A DNA stretch of 64,000 nt from assembly GCF_000384295.1 (NCBI RefSeq), contig NZ_KB913037.1, positions 3,768,649-3,832,648 of the forward strand, in the 5' to 3' direction. Every line of letters starts with the position of its first letter. Position 1 is the stretch's first letter. The notes below the pieces were generated by a model. That model did no database searches. It was not told the DNA's origin and saw nothing but the letters and a program-made list of their open reading frames with translations. Below, piece after piece: positions 8,756 to 19,134 of this stretch. The stretch comes from Amycolatopsis balhimycina FH 1894 (GTDB lineage: Bacteria > Actinomycetota > Actinomycetes > Mycobacteriales > Pseudonocardiaceae). The position numbers and the translations under genes were made by a program.

Positions 8756-9082
8756 CTAGATAGCTCGTTTCTTCAGCTTGCGGCGCTCCCGCTCGGACAG
8801 ACCGCCCCAGATGCCGAAGCGCTCGTCGTGGGCCAGCGCGTACTCAAGGCACTCGTCCTTGACCTCGCAACCCAGGCAGATCCGCTTGGCTTCGCGGGTG
8901 GAACCGCCCTTCTCGGGGAAGAACGCCTCCGGGTCCGTCTGCGCGCACAGGGCGCGCTCCTGCCAATCCTGCTCTTCTTCGGTGGCATCGATGAGCTCGG
9001 TGAGATCTCCCAGAGCCTGCTCCGGGATCTCGCCCCAACTCATGACGTGCCCCCATTCCTTCCCATCGGCTTCCAACCGCAC
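8756..9082 (-). CDS. whiB2: WhiB-family [4Fe-4S] transcriptional regulator (WhiB2/WhmD type)
   Basis: A redox- or NO-sensitive iron-sulfur regulator of the WhiB/WhmD branch, which controls septation and sporulation in relatives. The four cluster cysteines are C46, C69, C72 and C78 (ALCAQTDPEAFFPEKGG, RICLGCEVKDEC). The GIWGG turn and a basic C-terminus (RERRKLKKRAI) follow. I prefer the GTG at 9082 because GAGGAGG lies 5 nt before it. The ATG at 9043 (MSWGEIPEQAL), behind a weaker GGGGG, would give a 95-residue protein with the same domain. Its place after manA/manB/DUF3499 matches whiB2 in Mycobacterium. Two palindromes (9164-9186) lie upstream. Confidence 0.92.
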   Translation of the reverse strand: MRLEADGKEWGHVMSWGEIPEQALGDLTELIDATEEEQDWQERALCAQTDPEAFFPEKGGSTREAKRICLGCEVKDECLEYALAHDERFGIWGGLSERERRKLKKRAI

Positions 9083-9163
9083 GTCCGCCTCCTCGCTCCC
9101 TAGCACTCCCCAGGCTGGCGGTGGTGAAACGACACTCGCCGTCCCCTCTCGGCGGCGAATGAC

Positions 9164-9186
9164 ATCACTGTGATTACACCCGTGTA
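9164..9186. promoter_or_regulatory. Adjacent palindromes in whiB/protease divergent region
   Basis: ATCACTGTGAT (9164-9174) is an odd-centred palindrome directly next to TACACCCGTGTA (arms TACAC/GTGTA). They lie about 85-105 bp upstream of the whiB start and about 107 bp upstream of the protease gene. A dimeric regulator could bind here; its identity is unknown. Confidence 0.4.
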
Positions 9187-9292
9187 GTGCGGTCAGGTCA
9201 AGCGGAGTAGCGAGTTCGGGGGACGTCCGCGCCCGATCGCGCAAGGGGACACGCCGGTAACTTCACACCGGGCATACGGAAGACTGGAGCAC

Positions 9293-10069
9293 GTGCAGAA
9301 GTCAGCAGTGCGTCCCAGCCCGGTCTTCCTCGGCATCCTCGCGCTCACCGCCGCCGGTGGTGTCATGGCCGCGTTCGGTGACATCAACACGATTTTCGTC
9401 CGCGACCGCGACCCGCTGCTCATCGCCGGTGTCGTGATCTTCGTCGCCGCCGGCTGGGTGGCGTCGCTGTCGCTGCACGAGTTCGGCCACGCGATGGTCG
9501 CTTACCGCGGCGGTGACTACAGCGTCGCCCACAAGGGTTACCTGACCCTGGACGTGCGGAAGTACACCGACCCCGTCCTGTCGATCATCCTGCCGCTGGT
9601 CTTCCTGATCATCGGCGGCATCCCGCTGCCGGGTGGCGCGGTCTGGATCAACCGCGGCGCGCTCCGCTCGCGCGGGACGTCGTCGTGGGTGTCGCTGGCC
9701 GGCCCGCTGAGCAACCTCGCGGTCGGCGCGGCGGTGGCGCTGGTGGTCGCGCTGGTCCCGATGTCCGGCGGCCTGGTGATCGCGATGTCCTACCTCGCGC
9801 TGCTTCAGATCGTGACCTTCATCCTCAACATCCTGCCGATCCCGGGCCTCGACGGCTGGGGTGCGATCGAGCCGTACCTGCCCCCGCGGGCCCGGGAAAT
9901 CGGCGCGCAGGTCCGCCCGTGGGCACCGATCATCCTGTTCGCGATCCTGTGGTTCGTCCAGCCGGCGAACGCGGCCCTGTGGAAGGGCTCGTACGCGCTC
10001 TTCGGCGCCTTCGGGGGCTATGTGGACGGTGCGCAGATCGGGTTCAGCGTCTTCCAGTTCTGGAAGTGA
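9293..10069 (+). CDS. Site-2 protease family (M50) intramembrane zinc metalloprotease
   Basis: A 258-residue polytopic membrane protein. HEFGH at 62-66 is the catalytic zinc motif at the end of a membrane helix, and NILPIPGLDGW near 180-190 carries the third zinc-ligand Asp, as in S2P/SpoIVFB enzymes. Five or six hydrophobic segments are visible and no PDZ or CBS domain is fused, so this is the minimal form. It likely cleaves a membrane-bound factor, but no anti-sigma substrate is encoded next to it. The start is GTG. It is divergent from whiB and convergent with the gene ending at 10098. Confidence 0.9.
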   Translation: MQKSAVRPSPVFLGILALTAAGGVMAAFGDINTIFVRDRDPLLIAGVVIFVAAGWVASLSLHEFGHAMVAYRGGDYSVAHKGYLTLDVRKYTDPVLSIILPLVFLIIGGIPLPGGAVWINRGALRSRGTSSWVSLAGPLSNLAVGAAVALVVALVPMSGGLVIAMSYLALLQIVTFILNILPIPGLDGWGAIEPYLPPRAREIGAQVRPWAPIILFAILWFVQPANAALWKGSYALFGAFGGYVDGAQIGFSVFQFWK

Positions 10070-10097
10070 GGTTTGGGCCGGGCGCCGCGCGGGAAGA

Positions 10098-10877
10098 TCA
10101 GGTGCGGCGCTCGGTCAGCCAGACGTGCGCGCGTTTCCAGACGACCCGCAACCCCGAGCGCTCGCCGAAGTAGTCCCCCGCCGCGCCGACGACCGGCAAC
10201 ATGCCGATCGCCCGGTGCAGGATGTTGCCGCGCGGCCGCTTCTCGAGTTCTCCGGTGATCGCGAGCAGGCCACGGCCGAGCCGCCAGAGCGTGCCCGCCG
10301 CCGCTTTCACCGTCGCCTTGCCGTGCTTCTTCTCCGACGCCGTCAGTTCTTCGGTCAGCTTCGCCGCTTCGTCCGCCTCCGCGGCTTCGTCGTGCTCCGC
10401 GTGCCGGCCCGCCGCGAGGTCGGGGTCGATGTCGCGCTCGAAGAGCACCCACGCGATGAGCCGCACCCGCGTGCCGACGTCGGTGACGCCGTACTCGCCG
10501 GCGATCGCGCACAGCAGCAGGCCCTGCGACGCCGACCCCAGCGCGTCCTGCACCGGCAGCCGGTCGGCGAGTGCGCCGCCGAGGCCCGGGATGGACGTCA
10601 GCAGCGCCGTGAACCGGCCGACGCGGTTCATCCACCAGCTCGACCGGTCGTAGCCGGTCATCCGCGCCCACGCCGCCGTGCCGGGGACCTTCACCGACGT
10701 GACGCCGTGGATCAGCTTCGCCTTCAGCCCCGATTCGACGCCGGCCAGGTCGGTCTCCGCCCGCGCCTGCAGCCCGAACGGGTCGGACTCGCGCAGCGCG
10801 TCGAGCATCGGCCCGCACGCCCGCACGAACGGCCGCAGTACGGCCACGACCTGCCGGTCGGAGATCGCCTCAGCCAC
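10098..10877 (-). CDS. Conserved actinobacterial hypothetical protein
   Basis: A 259-residue protein I do not recognise. It is mostly helical and has no signal peptide or clear membrane segment. It has a Trp-rich region (TGYDRSSWWMNRVGRF), a central charged stretch of E/A/K residues (about 170-200) and a basic C-terminus ending KRAHVWLTERRT. I chose the GTG at 10877 (VAEAISDRQVV), which lies behind AAGGGGA. It overlaps the upstream membrane-protein gene by 8 nt, so it is probably translationally coupled as the third gene of an mshB operon. No function can be assigned. Confidence 0.75.
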   Translation of the reverse strand: MAEAISDRQVVAVLRPFVRACGPMLDALRESDPFGLQARAETDLAGVESGLKAKLIHGVTSVKVPGTAAWARMTGYDRSSWWMNRVGRFTALLTSIPGLGGALADRLPVQDALGSASQGLLLCAIAGEYGVTDVGTRVRLIAWVLFERDIDPDLAAGRHAEHDEAAEADEAAKLTEELTASEKKHGKATVKAAAGTLWRLGRGLLAITGELEKRPRGNILHRAIGMLPVVGAAGDYFGERSGLRVVWKRAHVWLTERRT

Positions 10878-11262
10878 GTCCCGGTCCCCTTCCCGCAGTA
10901 CGGCCCAGCCCACCGCCGAGCACCATGGCGCCCGGCAGCGCGCTCGCGCCGAGCAGCAGCAGGGCCCGCCAGTCCTGGATCAGCACCAGGTCACCGCCCG
11001 GGCCGAGCATGCCGACGCCGAACACCACGAGCACCCACACCGCCAGGGGTACCCACGAAAGCCCGGGCCGCACCAGCTTGGCCGTCGTCGACACCAGCCA
11101 CGGCGTGGTGACCGCGCCGACGAGGACCATCACCGGCACCGGGACCACCCCGATCCGCAGCGGCAGGAAGAACAGCTCCAGCACGGCGAGCAGCACCGTG
11201 TCGAACGCGAGCAGCAGCAGAAGCAGCCGCTGGTCCCAGGTGAGCGGTGGCGGCACGGTCAC
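10870..11262 (-). CDS. Small four-helix membrane protein next to mshB (Rv1171-like position)
   Basis: A 130-residue protein that is almost entirely hydrophobic, with about four membrane helices (LLLLLLAFDTVLLAVLELFF, VPVMVLVGAVTTPWLV, WVPLAVWVLVVFGVGM, LLLLGASALPGAMVLGGG). The start GTG at 11262 overlaps the mshB stop as GTGA, and its own end overlaps the next gene by 8 nt. M. tuberculosis also has a small gene (Rv1171) beside mshB, so the pairing seems conserved. A link to mycothiol is inferred from position alone. Confidence 0.8.
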   Translation of the reverse strand: MTVPPPLTWDQRLLLLLLAFDTVLLAVLELFFLPLRIGVVPVPVMVLVGAVTTPWLVSTTAKLVRPGLSWVPLAVWVLVVFGVGMLGPGGDLVLIQDWRALLLLGASALPGAMVLGGGLGRTAGRGPGRG

Positions 11263-12101
11263 AGCCCGCCGAAGAGGTCGTCCGCGGCACCCTCGGCCGG
11301 GCCGTGGGCCAGCACGAAGTAGTCCTTCGCCAGGATCGGCTGGGCGAGCTCGTTCGTCAGCGCGAAGTACGGGACGCCGTCGTCGACCACGGCGAGCTGC
11401 GTCGCGTGCGCGCGCAGTGCGGCCAGCTTCGCGGGGACATACGCGGCGACGTCGAGCACCGTCGTGATCTCTTCGTCGGGCGTCGTCGGCACCTCGTCGT
11501 CCGCGGGCACGTCGAAGATCGGATCGTGGGCACGCAACGCGGTCAGCCCGGTGCGCACCGCGTTCCTCGACGCCACCGTGTGGAACACCCGCTCGACCGG
11601 CTTCGCGCGCGACGCCGCGGCCATCGTGATCTCGTGGGCGCGGACGTGGTCGGGGTGGCCGTAGCCGCCGAACGCGTCGTAGGTGACGACGACCTGGGGC
11701 TGGAACTCGTCGAGGATTTCCGCCAGCTGCGCGGCCTGCTCGCCGGCGGAACCCCCGGTGAAGGCCCGCGGGTGCGACGCCGACGGCGTGCCCGCCATGC
11801 CCGAGTCCCGCCACCGGCCGATTCCGCCCAGGTAACGGTGCCTCGACACCCCCAGCGCGGCGCAGGCGGCCTTCAGCTCGGCGACGCGGTAGCCGCCCAG
11901 CTGGTCGGCGCCATGGGCGCGCAGGCCCTCCAGCTCGTGGAGGCCGGCCATGACCTCGCCCTCTTCACCCAGCGTGCAGGTCACCACGGCCACCTCGGCC
12001 CCCTCGGCGGCGTATCGTGCGATCGTGGCGCCGGTGGTGATGCTTTCGTCGTCGGGATGGGCGTGGACGAACAGCAGCCTGCGCGATACCGGGGAGATCA
12101 C
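11259..12101 (-). CDS. mshB: N-acetyl-GlcN-inositol deacetylase of mycothiol biosynthesis
   Basis: Removes the acetyl group from GlcNAc-Ins, the second chemical step of mycothiol biosynthesis. The 280 residues begin VISPVSRRLLFVHAHPDDES, where AHPDD holds the first zinc ligands and the catalytic Asp. GYGHPDHVRAHE (about 147-156) gives the second zinc His and the general acid region, as in the PIG-L/LmbE fold. The GTG start at 12101 lies exactly 6 nt after a -10 hexamer TACGCT, so the mRNA is probably leaderless. The gene leads a three-gene operon. A sister function (mycothiol S-conjugate amidase) is possible, but the typA/lpqW neighbourhood favours mshB. Confidence 0.9.
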   Translation of the reverse strand: MISPVSRRLLFVHAHPDDESITTGATIARYAAEGAEVAVVTCTLGEEGEVMAGLHELEGLRAHGADQLGGYRVAELKAACAALGVSRHRYLGGIGRWRDSGMAGTPSASHPRAFTGGSAGEQAAQLAEILDEFQPQVVVTYDAFGGYGHPDHVRAHEITMAAASRAKPVERVFHTVASRNAVRTGLTALRAHDPIFDVPADDEVPTTPDEEITTVLDVAAYVPAKLAALRAHATQLAVVDDGVPYFALTNELAQPILAKDYFVLAHGPAEGAADDLFGGL

Positions 12102-12107
12102 GGGTTG

Positions 12108-12113
12108 AGCGTA
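12108..12113 (-). promoter_or_regulatory. -10 hexamer of leaderless mshB
   Basis: TACGCT on the minus strand, then CAACCC and the GTG at 12101. The 6-nt spacing puts +1 on the start codon. Confidence 0.5.
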
Positions 12114-12215
12114 ATTCCCGTGCTCCGACCTTCGTCGGGGACACCCTCGGTTATCCTCGCGCGAGTCGCGACCGCCGCGTCGTGACCGTCTGTACCCCCA
12201 CGAAGGGCCATCTTG

Positions 12216-13997
<1,782 letters not shown>

Positions 13998-14013
13998 GCC
14001 CCTGAACACCCGG

Positions 14014-14044
14014 AAGGCCGCCACCTGGCTCAGGTGGCGGCCTT
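14014..14044. terminator. Hairpin terminator after the double ATPase
   Basis: A perfect 13-bp stem (AAGGCCGCCACCT / AGGTGGCGGCCTT) with a 5-nt loop, 17 nt after the stop at 13997. The right arm ends in CCTT, with no long T-run. Confidence 0.75.
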
Positions 14045-14060
14045 CGGCGTCTCACGGGCC

Positions 14061-14091
14061 CAAACGCCCCAATGCCACATTGGGGCGTTTG
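14061..14091. terminator. Hairpin terminator of the permease operon
   Basis: A perfect 14-bp stem (CAAACGCCCCAATG / CATTGGGGCGTTTG) with loop CCA, 10 nt past the minus-strand permease stop at 14102. The A/T-bearing outer arms give a short T-run in both directions. Confidence 0.75.
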
Positions 14092-14101
14092 AGAACCGGC
14101 G

Positions 14102-15118
14102 TCAGCCCACCCGGATACGAGGGTCGAGGATGCCGTACATCAGGTCCGCGAGCAGGTTCGCCACGATGACGCTCGCCGCGATGACCACCAGCCAGCCCAT
14201 CAGCACCTGGGGGTCGTTCTTGTTGACCGCCTCCACCAGCAGCGTGCCCATGCCGTGCCAGTTGAACACCGTCTCCGTGATGATCGCGCCCGTCACCGTG
14301 GCGCCGAAGTTGACCGAGAACAGCGTCATCACCGGGATCAGCGCGTTGCGGAACGCGTGGCGCCAGATCACCCTGCTGTTCGAGACGCCCTTCGCGCGCG
14401 CTGTGCGGACGTAGTCGGCGCCCAGGACCTCCAGCATCGACGCCCGCTGGAACCGGCTGTAGGCGGCGAACGTGATCGCCATGATGGACAGCGTCGGCAG
14501 CAGGAACGCGCCGACGTACTTCGCGAGCGCGTCGCCGACGCCGGTCGCCGAGAGGCTCTCCGGGCTCGTCGTCCGCAGCCACGGGTCGCCCAGGACGTCG
14601 GAGAGGCCCAGGTCGCGCACCCAGACGTTGGCGCGGATCGCGTAGCTCTTGAGAACGATGGCGACGCAGAAGATCGGCATCGAGAACATCAGGAACGCCA
14701 GCGTCGTCGCGACGTAGTCCCAGATCGAGTACTGCTTCACGGCGGCGAGGACGCCGACCAGCACGCCGAACACCAGGGCCAGCACCGAGGCCGCCAGCAC
14801 CAGTTCGAGCGTCACCCGGAACGCCGCCATCACCTTCGGCGCGACCGGCTGGAGAGCGTTGCCCTGGGCGATGGAGATGCCCCAGTCGCCGCTCAGGAAG
14901 TGGCCGAGCCAGGTGAAGTAGCGCGCGAAAACGCTCTGGTCCAGGCCCAGTTTGTGCTCGGTGGCGGCGATGGCCTCGGCGTTGATCCCGGGTTTGCTCC
15001 GCAGCTCCCCGAGCGGGTCGCCCGTGTTGGCCACCATGACGAAGCAGAGGAACGTGCCGACCAGCAGGACCGGCACCGAGATGGCCAGCCGGCGGAGCAC
15101 GTAGAGCACGAGATGCAT
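14102..15118 (-). CDS. Oligopeptide ABC transporter permease, DppB type (copy 2)
   Basis: A 338-residue inner-membrane permease with six membrane helices and the BPD-transporter EAA loop near ADYVRTARAKGVSNSRVIWRHAFRNALIP. It is very similar over its whole length to the permease at 16120-17151: both have FNWHGMGTLLVEAVNKND and end YGILDPRIRVG. DppC lies between them, so this is a within-operon duplication. It is the last gene of the operon, 79 nt after DppC. It may be an alternative partner for DppC or make a transporter with different specificity. Confidence 0.9.
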   Translation of the reverse strand: MHLVLYVLRRLAISVPVLLVGTFLCFVMVANTGDPLGELRSKPGINAEAIAATEHKLGLDQSVFARYFTWLGHFLSGDWGISIAQGNALQPVAPKVMAAFRVTLELVLAASVLALVFGVLVGVLAAVKQYSIWDYVATTLAFLMFSMPIFCVAIVLKSYAIRANVWVRDLGLSDVLGDPWLRTTSPESLSATGVGDALAKYVGAFLLPTLSIMAITFAAYSRFQRASMLEVLGADYVRTARAKGVSNSRVIWRHAFRNALIPVMTLFSVNFGATVTGAIITETVFNWHGMGTLLVEAVNKNDPQVLMGWLVVIAASVIVANLLADLMYGILDPRIRVG

Positions 15119-15197
15119 CCGAAACCCCCAGGTCCGGCGATCTTCGAGCGAAACGGACGCGGGGGCGACCGGAACCGGTCACCCCCGCGTCGCGCGT

Positions 15198-16127
15198 TCA
15201 AGCCTTCATTCTCCGCTGGCGCGGGTCGAAGGCGTCGCGAAGACCGTCACCGATGAAGTTGATCGTCAGTGAAATCAGCACGAGCACGATGAACGGCCCG
15301 AAGAACAGCGCCGGCCGCGTCTGCAGCTGGGCGTAGTTCTCCAGGATGACGCGGCCGAGCGAGGTGTCCGGCAGCTGGACACCGAGGCCGATGAACGACA
15401 GCGCGGCTTCCGCCAGCACGGCCTGCGCGACCGCGAGGGTCGCGTTGACCGTGATGCTGCCGACCATGTTCGGCACCAGGTGCTTGAAGATGATCCGGAA
15501 CGTCCCGGCGCCCGACGCGCGAGCCGCGTCGACGAACTCGCGCTGGGCCAGCGACATCGCTTCGGCACGGGTGATCCGCGCGATCTGCATCCAGCCGAAC
15601 GCCGCGAGCACGAGCGCGACGATGTACCAGGAGCCGCTCCCGAACACCTTCGCCAGGATGGCCGCCGCGGCAATCTGCGGGATGATCAGGAACAGGTCCG
15701 TCACCCGCGAGATCGCCGAGTCGGTGAACTGGCGCAGGTAGCCCGCCAGTGCACCGAGGACCACACCGACCACGGTGGAGAGGATCGACACCGTCAGTGC
15801 GATCAGCAGCGAGAACTGGGTGCCGCGCAGGATCTGCGACACCATGTCCTTGCCGACCTGCGTGGTACCCAGCGGGAAGTCGCCGCTCGGCTTGGCGAAC
15901 GACGGGAACGAGCTGTCCTCGTAGCCGTGCTTCCAGACGATCGGCAGGATGATGCTGAGCAGGATGATCAGCACCAGCACCGCGGTCGACGCCATGGCCA
16001 GCTTGTGGTGCAGGAACTTCCGGAGTACCAGCTTGCCCTGGCTCCGGGGTTCGGGCAGGGCTTCCGGGGGGAGCGTTCCGTCCAGGGTCGCGGTCTCGCT
16101 CGCGATGAGGGAGTTCAAGTCAGCCAA
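15198..16127 (-). CDS. Oligopeptide ABC transporter permease, DppC type
   Basis: A 309-residue permease. It has a cytoplasmic N-terminus (about 1-40), a first helix (MASTAVLVLIILLSIILPIV), an extracytoplasmic loop with FPLGTTQVGKDM, and the DppC core with the EAA loop EFVDAARASGAGTFRIIFKHLVPN. The C-terminus NFIGDGLRDAFDPRQRRMKA is typical of DppC/OppC. Its ATG lies inside the end of the upstream DppB gene (8-nt overlap), so the two are translationally coupled and probably form the permease heterodimer. Confidence 0.92.
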   Translation of the reverse strand: MADLNSLIASETATLDGTLPPEALPEPRSQGKLVLRKFLHHKLAMASTAVLVLIILLSIILPIVWKHGYEDSSFPSFAKPSGDFPLGTTQVGKDMVSQILRGTQFSLLIALTVSILSTVVGVVLGALAGYLRQFTDSAISRVTDLFLIIPQIAAAAILAKVFGSGSWYIVALVLAAFGWMQIARITRAEAMSLAQREFVDAARASGAGTFRIIFKHLVPNMVGSITVNATLAVAQAVLAEAALSFIGLGVQLPDTSLGRVILENYAQLQTRPALFFGPFIVLVLISLTINFIGDGLRDAFDPRQRRMKA

Positions 16128-17151
16128 CGCGAATCCTCGGGTCCAGGATGCCGTACACCAGGTCGGCGATCAGGTTGGCGACGATCACGCTGGTGGCGAT
16201 GACCACGAGCCAGCCCATCATCACCTGAGTGTCGTTCTTGTTGACGGCTTCCACCAGCAATGTGCCCATACCGTGCCAGTTGAACACCGTTTCGGTGATG
16301 ATGGCGCCGGCGAGCACCGAGCCGAAGTTCACCGAGAACAGGGTCGTCACGGGGATCAGGGCGTTGCGGAACGCGTGCCGGAAGATGACCCGGCCGTTCC
16401 CGAGGCCCTTGGCCCGCGCGGTGCGCACGTAGTCCGAGTTCATCACCTCGAGCATCGAGGCCCGCTGGAACCGGCTGTACGCCGCGAAGCTGATGGCCAT
16501 GATCGACAGGGTCGGCAGCAGGTAAGCGCCGATGGTGCTGGCTATGAAGTCGCCGACGCCACTGGTTTTCAGCTGCTCCGGGCTCGTCGTGCGTAGCCAT
16601 GGATTGCCGAGGATGTCCTGGAGGCCGAGGTCGCGCACCCACCCGTTGATCTCGATCGCGTAGCTCTTCAGCACGATCGCCACGCAGAAGATCGGCATGG
16701 AGAACAGCAGGAAGGCCAGCGTGGTGGCGAGGTAGTCGATGATCGAATACTGCTTCACGGCGGCGAGCACGCCGACGATGATCCCGATGATCAGCGCGAG
16801 GATCTCGGCTCCGACGACCAGCTTGAAGGTGACGCCGAACGCGGCCAGCACCTTCGGCGCGACCGGCTGCAGCGCGTTGCCCTGCGCGATGGACGTGCCC
16901 CAGTCACCCGACAGGAAGTCCTTGAGCCACGTGAAGTACCGCGGCACGATGCCCTGGTCCAGCCCCAGCTTGTGGGAGAGCGAGGCCAGCGCTTCCTTGC
17001 TGATGTTCGGGTTGTGCCGGAGCTCGCCGAGCGGGTCACCGGTGGCGGCGACCATCGCGAACGACAAAAAGGTCCCGACCAACAGGACGGGGATCGATAT
17101 CGCCAAACGGCGAAGGATGTAGATCACCAGGTTCAACGAACTGCTCCTCAT
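16120..17151 (-). CDS. Oligopeptide ABC transporter permease, DppB type (copy 1)
   Basis: A 343-residue six-helix permease (LAISIPVLLVGTFLSFAMV as the first helix; EAA loop SDYVRTARAKGLGNGRVIFRHAFRNA). It is first of the permease genes and overlaps DppC by 8 nt. A strong hairpin (17244-17274) separates it from the substrate-binding protein upstream, which would let the binding protein be made in excess. Its close paralogue sits on the far side of DppC. Confidence 0.92.
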   Translation of the reverse strand: MRSSSLNLVIYILRRLAISIPVLLVGTFLSFAMVAATGDPLGELRHNPNISKEALASLSHKLGLDQGIVPRYFTWLKDFLSGDWGTSIAQGNALQPVAPKVLAAFGVTFKLVVGAEILALIIGIIVGVLAAVKQYSIIDYLATTLAFLLFSMPIFCVAIVLKSYAIEINGWVRDLGLQDILGNPWLRTTSPEQLKTSGVGDFIASTIGAYLLPTLSIMAISFAAYSRFQRASMLEVMNSDYVRTARAKGLGNGRVIFRHAFRNALIPVTTLFSVNFGSVLAGAIITETVFNWHGMGTLLVEAVNKNDTQVMMGWLVVIATSVIVANLIADLVYGILDPRIRVG

Positions 17152-17243
17152 CCGGGCCTGGTCTTCAGAAGTGCGCTGGACCGCTACCCGGTTGTCTACC
17201 GTAGTGGGGGTGACCCTACGGTCAACAGCTACTTCCGGTGGGC

Positions 17244-17274
17244 ACCGGGGCCCGGCTCGTGGCCGGGCCCCGGT
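17244..17274. terminator. Intercistronic hairpin between binding protein and permeases
   Basis: A perfect 13-bp stem (ACCGGGGCCCGGC / GCCGGGCCCCGGT) with loop TCGTG in the 174-nt gap between the binding-protein gene and the first permease gene. No T-run follows. It is likely a partial terminator or a 3'-end stabiliser for the binding-protein mRNA. Confidence 0.6.
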
Positions 17275-17325
17275 ACCTCCCAGGTCATTTGGAACGAGGG
17301 AAAAGAAGAGCCGGGGCTAGCCCTG

Positions 17326-19134
17326 CTACTTCTTCTCCCACTCGCCGGCGTTCCACAGGACACCGTTGTAGGACTGCATGTACACGCGGTCGATGCCCTT
17401 GAACGCCCACATGCTCGGCGTCTGGAACAGCGGCACGGTCGCGTACTTGTCCGCGATGGCCTTGTCCGCAGCCTGGTAGGCCTGCAGCTTGACCTGCTCG
17501 TCGGTCGCGCCTACCGCGGTCTTGAACGCCTCGTCGATCTTCGGGTCGCAGAGGTTCTGGTAGTTCTGGTCACCACCGGCGTTCGGGCAGACGTAGATCG
17601 AGCGCGACTGCGACTTGAACGGCGGCGAGGACCAGCCGAACAGCGCGATGTCGTAGTCACCGGTCGAGACGCGGCCACCCTTGAGGAAGTTGGCGTCGGT
17701 CTCGTCCTTGACCTCGATGCCGGCCGCCTTGGCCTGCGAGATGATGATCTCGACGGTCTGGCTGCGGCGGGCGTTCGAGTTGTGCGTGATCTTGAACGAA
17801 GCGCGCTGGCCACCCTTGGCGAAGATGCCGTCGCCACCCTTGACCCAGCCGGCGTCGGTCAGGGTCTTGGCCGCGGCCTCGGCACCCAGGCCGGCCTTGC
17901 TGCCGTACAGGTCGGTGTAGCCCTCTTCACCCTGGAAGAACACGATCGAGTTCAGCGGGGCCGCGTCGGCCTGGACTTCCTTGAGCAGCTTGTCGGTGAT
18001 GGCCTTGCGGTCGACCACCTCGAAGAACGCCTTGCGCAGCGCGTCGTCCTTGAACATGCGGTTGAACTGCAGGTCAAGGTGCTCGTAGGTCAGCTGCGAG
18101 GCCGACCCGTAGGTGACGCCCTGAGCCGCGAGGCCCTTCATCGTGTTGGCCGCGGTGGCGTCCGGCTGGGTCGACGCCGCGACGTCGATCTCACCGTTCT
18201 GCAGCGCGGTCGCCATGGCCTTGGTGTCTTCCATGGCGCGGACGACGATCTTCGACGGGCCGCCCTTGCCGCCGGCCCACATCGGGTTCTTCTCGAGCGT
18301 GACGGCCTTCTGGTTGGCGTCGAACGCCGTGATCATGTACGGGCCGGACGCGGGCATGATCGCCTTGTCGAAGCCCTTCCACTTGTTCGTCCAGAAGTCA
18401 CCGGCCTTGGCCACCTGGGCCGGGTCACCGGTCGGCGCGAGCTTGGTGATGTCCGCGATGCCGGTCTTCTGCTCGAGGATGTGCGCCGGCAGGATCTGCA
18501 CACCGCTGAACAGGCCCTTGTAGTCGAGGTACGGCTCGCTGAAGTCCGTCTCGAGGGTCAGGTTGTCCTTGCAGGTGGCGGTCTTGATCTTGTCGTAACC
18601 GGTGGTCGAGGCCGCGTCGAACGGGTTCTTGCCGTCCGCGCCCTTGGCCAGCCCGCTCTGCGACAGCCAGCTCAGGTAGAAGTCCTTGCAGTCGAAGGGC
18701 GCGCCATCCGACCACTTCACGTTCGGCTTGATCTTGTACGTGATGACCTGCGGATCCTTGGAGGTCACGTCGACCGAGTCGAGGATGTCCTTGTTGAGCA
18801 GGATCTTGTTGTTGCCGTCGAGGACGAACGCGTCTTCGAGGACGGCGGTCAAGATGTAGGTGTTGTACGAGCTGTTGGTGTCCGGGGTGGTGTTGTTGTA
18901 CCCGGAGTACCCGTCGTCGATCCCGACCGTGACCGTGCCGTCCCAGCCCTTGACGTCCGCGAGCTTGAACGTGTCGCCCTGCTCGGCCTTGCCGACCGCC
19001 ATCGACTTGACGTCGGTCGACGATCCGTTCTGGTCGGTGCTGCCCGAGCCCGAGTCGCCACTGGTACAGGCGCTCAGCAGCAGCGAGGCGCCTGCGACGA
19101 GCGCAAAGGCGGAGACTGCTTTGGTTCTCCTCAT
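17326..19134 (-). CDS. ABC transporter substrate-binding lipoprotein, family 5 (oligopeptide type)
   Basis: Captures solute outside the membrane for the Dpp-type importer. The 602 residues begin MRRTKAVSAFALVAGASLLLSAC, where LLSAC is a lipobox, so the mature protein starts at that Cys with a lipid anchor. A Ser/Gly/Asp linker follows. The body has SBP family 5 hallmarks (PNVKWSDGAPFDCKDFYLSW, SEPYLDYKGLF, MPASGPYMITAFDANQKAVTLEKNPMW as separate segments). The start was set at 19134, behind AGGAGGG; longer readings add an Arg-rich tail before the signal peptide. The ligand cannot be told; peptides are the family default. Confidence 0.93.
   Translation of the reverse strand: MRRTKAVSAFALVAGASLLLSACTSGDSGSGSTDQNGSSTDVKSMAVGKAEQGDTFKLADVKGWDGTVTVGIDDGYSGYNNTTPDTNSSYNTYILTAVLEDAFVLDGNNKILLNKDILDSVDVTSKDPQVITYKIKPNVKWSDGAPFDCKDFYLSWLSQSGLAKGADGKNPFDAASTTGYDKIKTATCKDNLTLETDFSEPYLDYKGLFSGVQILPAHILEQKTGIADITKLAPTGDPAQVAKAGDFWTNKWKGFDKAIMPASGPYMITAFDANQKAVTLEKNPMWAGGKGGPSKIVVRAMEDTKAMATALQNGEIDVAASTQPDATAANTMKGLAAQGVTYGSASQLTYEHLDLQFNRMFKDDALRKAFFEVVDRKAITDKLLKEVQADAAPLNSIVFFQGEEGYTDLYGSKAGLGAEAAAKTLTDAGWVKGGDGIFAKGGQRASFKITHNSNARRSQTVEIIISQAKAAGIEVKDETDANFLKGGRVSTGDYDIALFGWSSPPFKSQSRSIYVCPNAGGDQNYQNLCDPKIDEAFKTAVGATDEQVKLQAYQAADKAIADKYATVPLFQTPSMWAFKGIDRVYMQSYNGVLWNAGEWEKK

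Noticed and set aside
8756..9244. 162-residue version of WhiB starting at 9244
   Set aside because: The first 54 residues have no WhiB homology and would cross the promoter region and its palindromes; the Shine-Dalgarno supports 9082.
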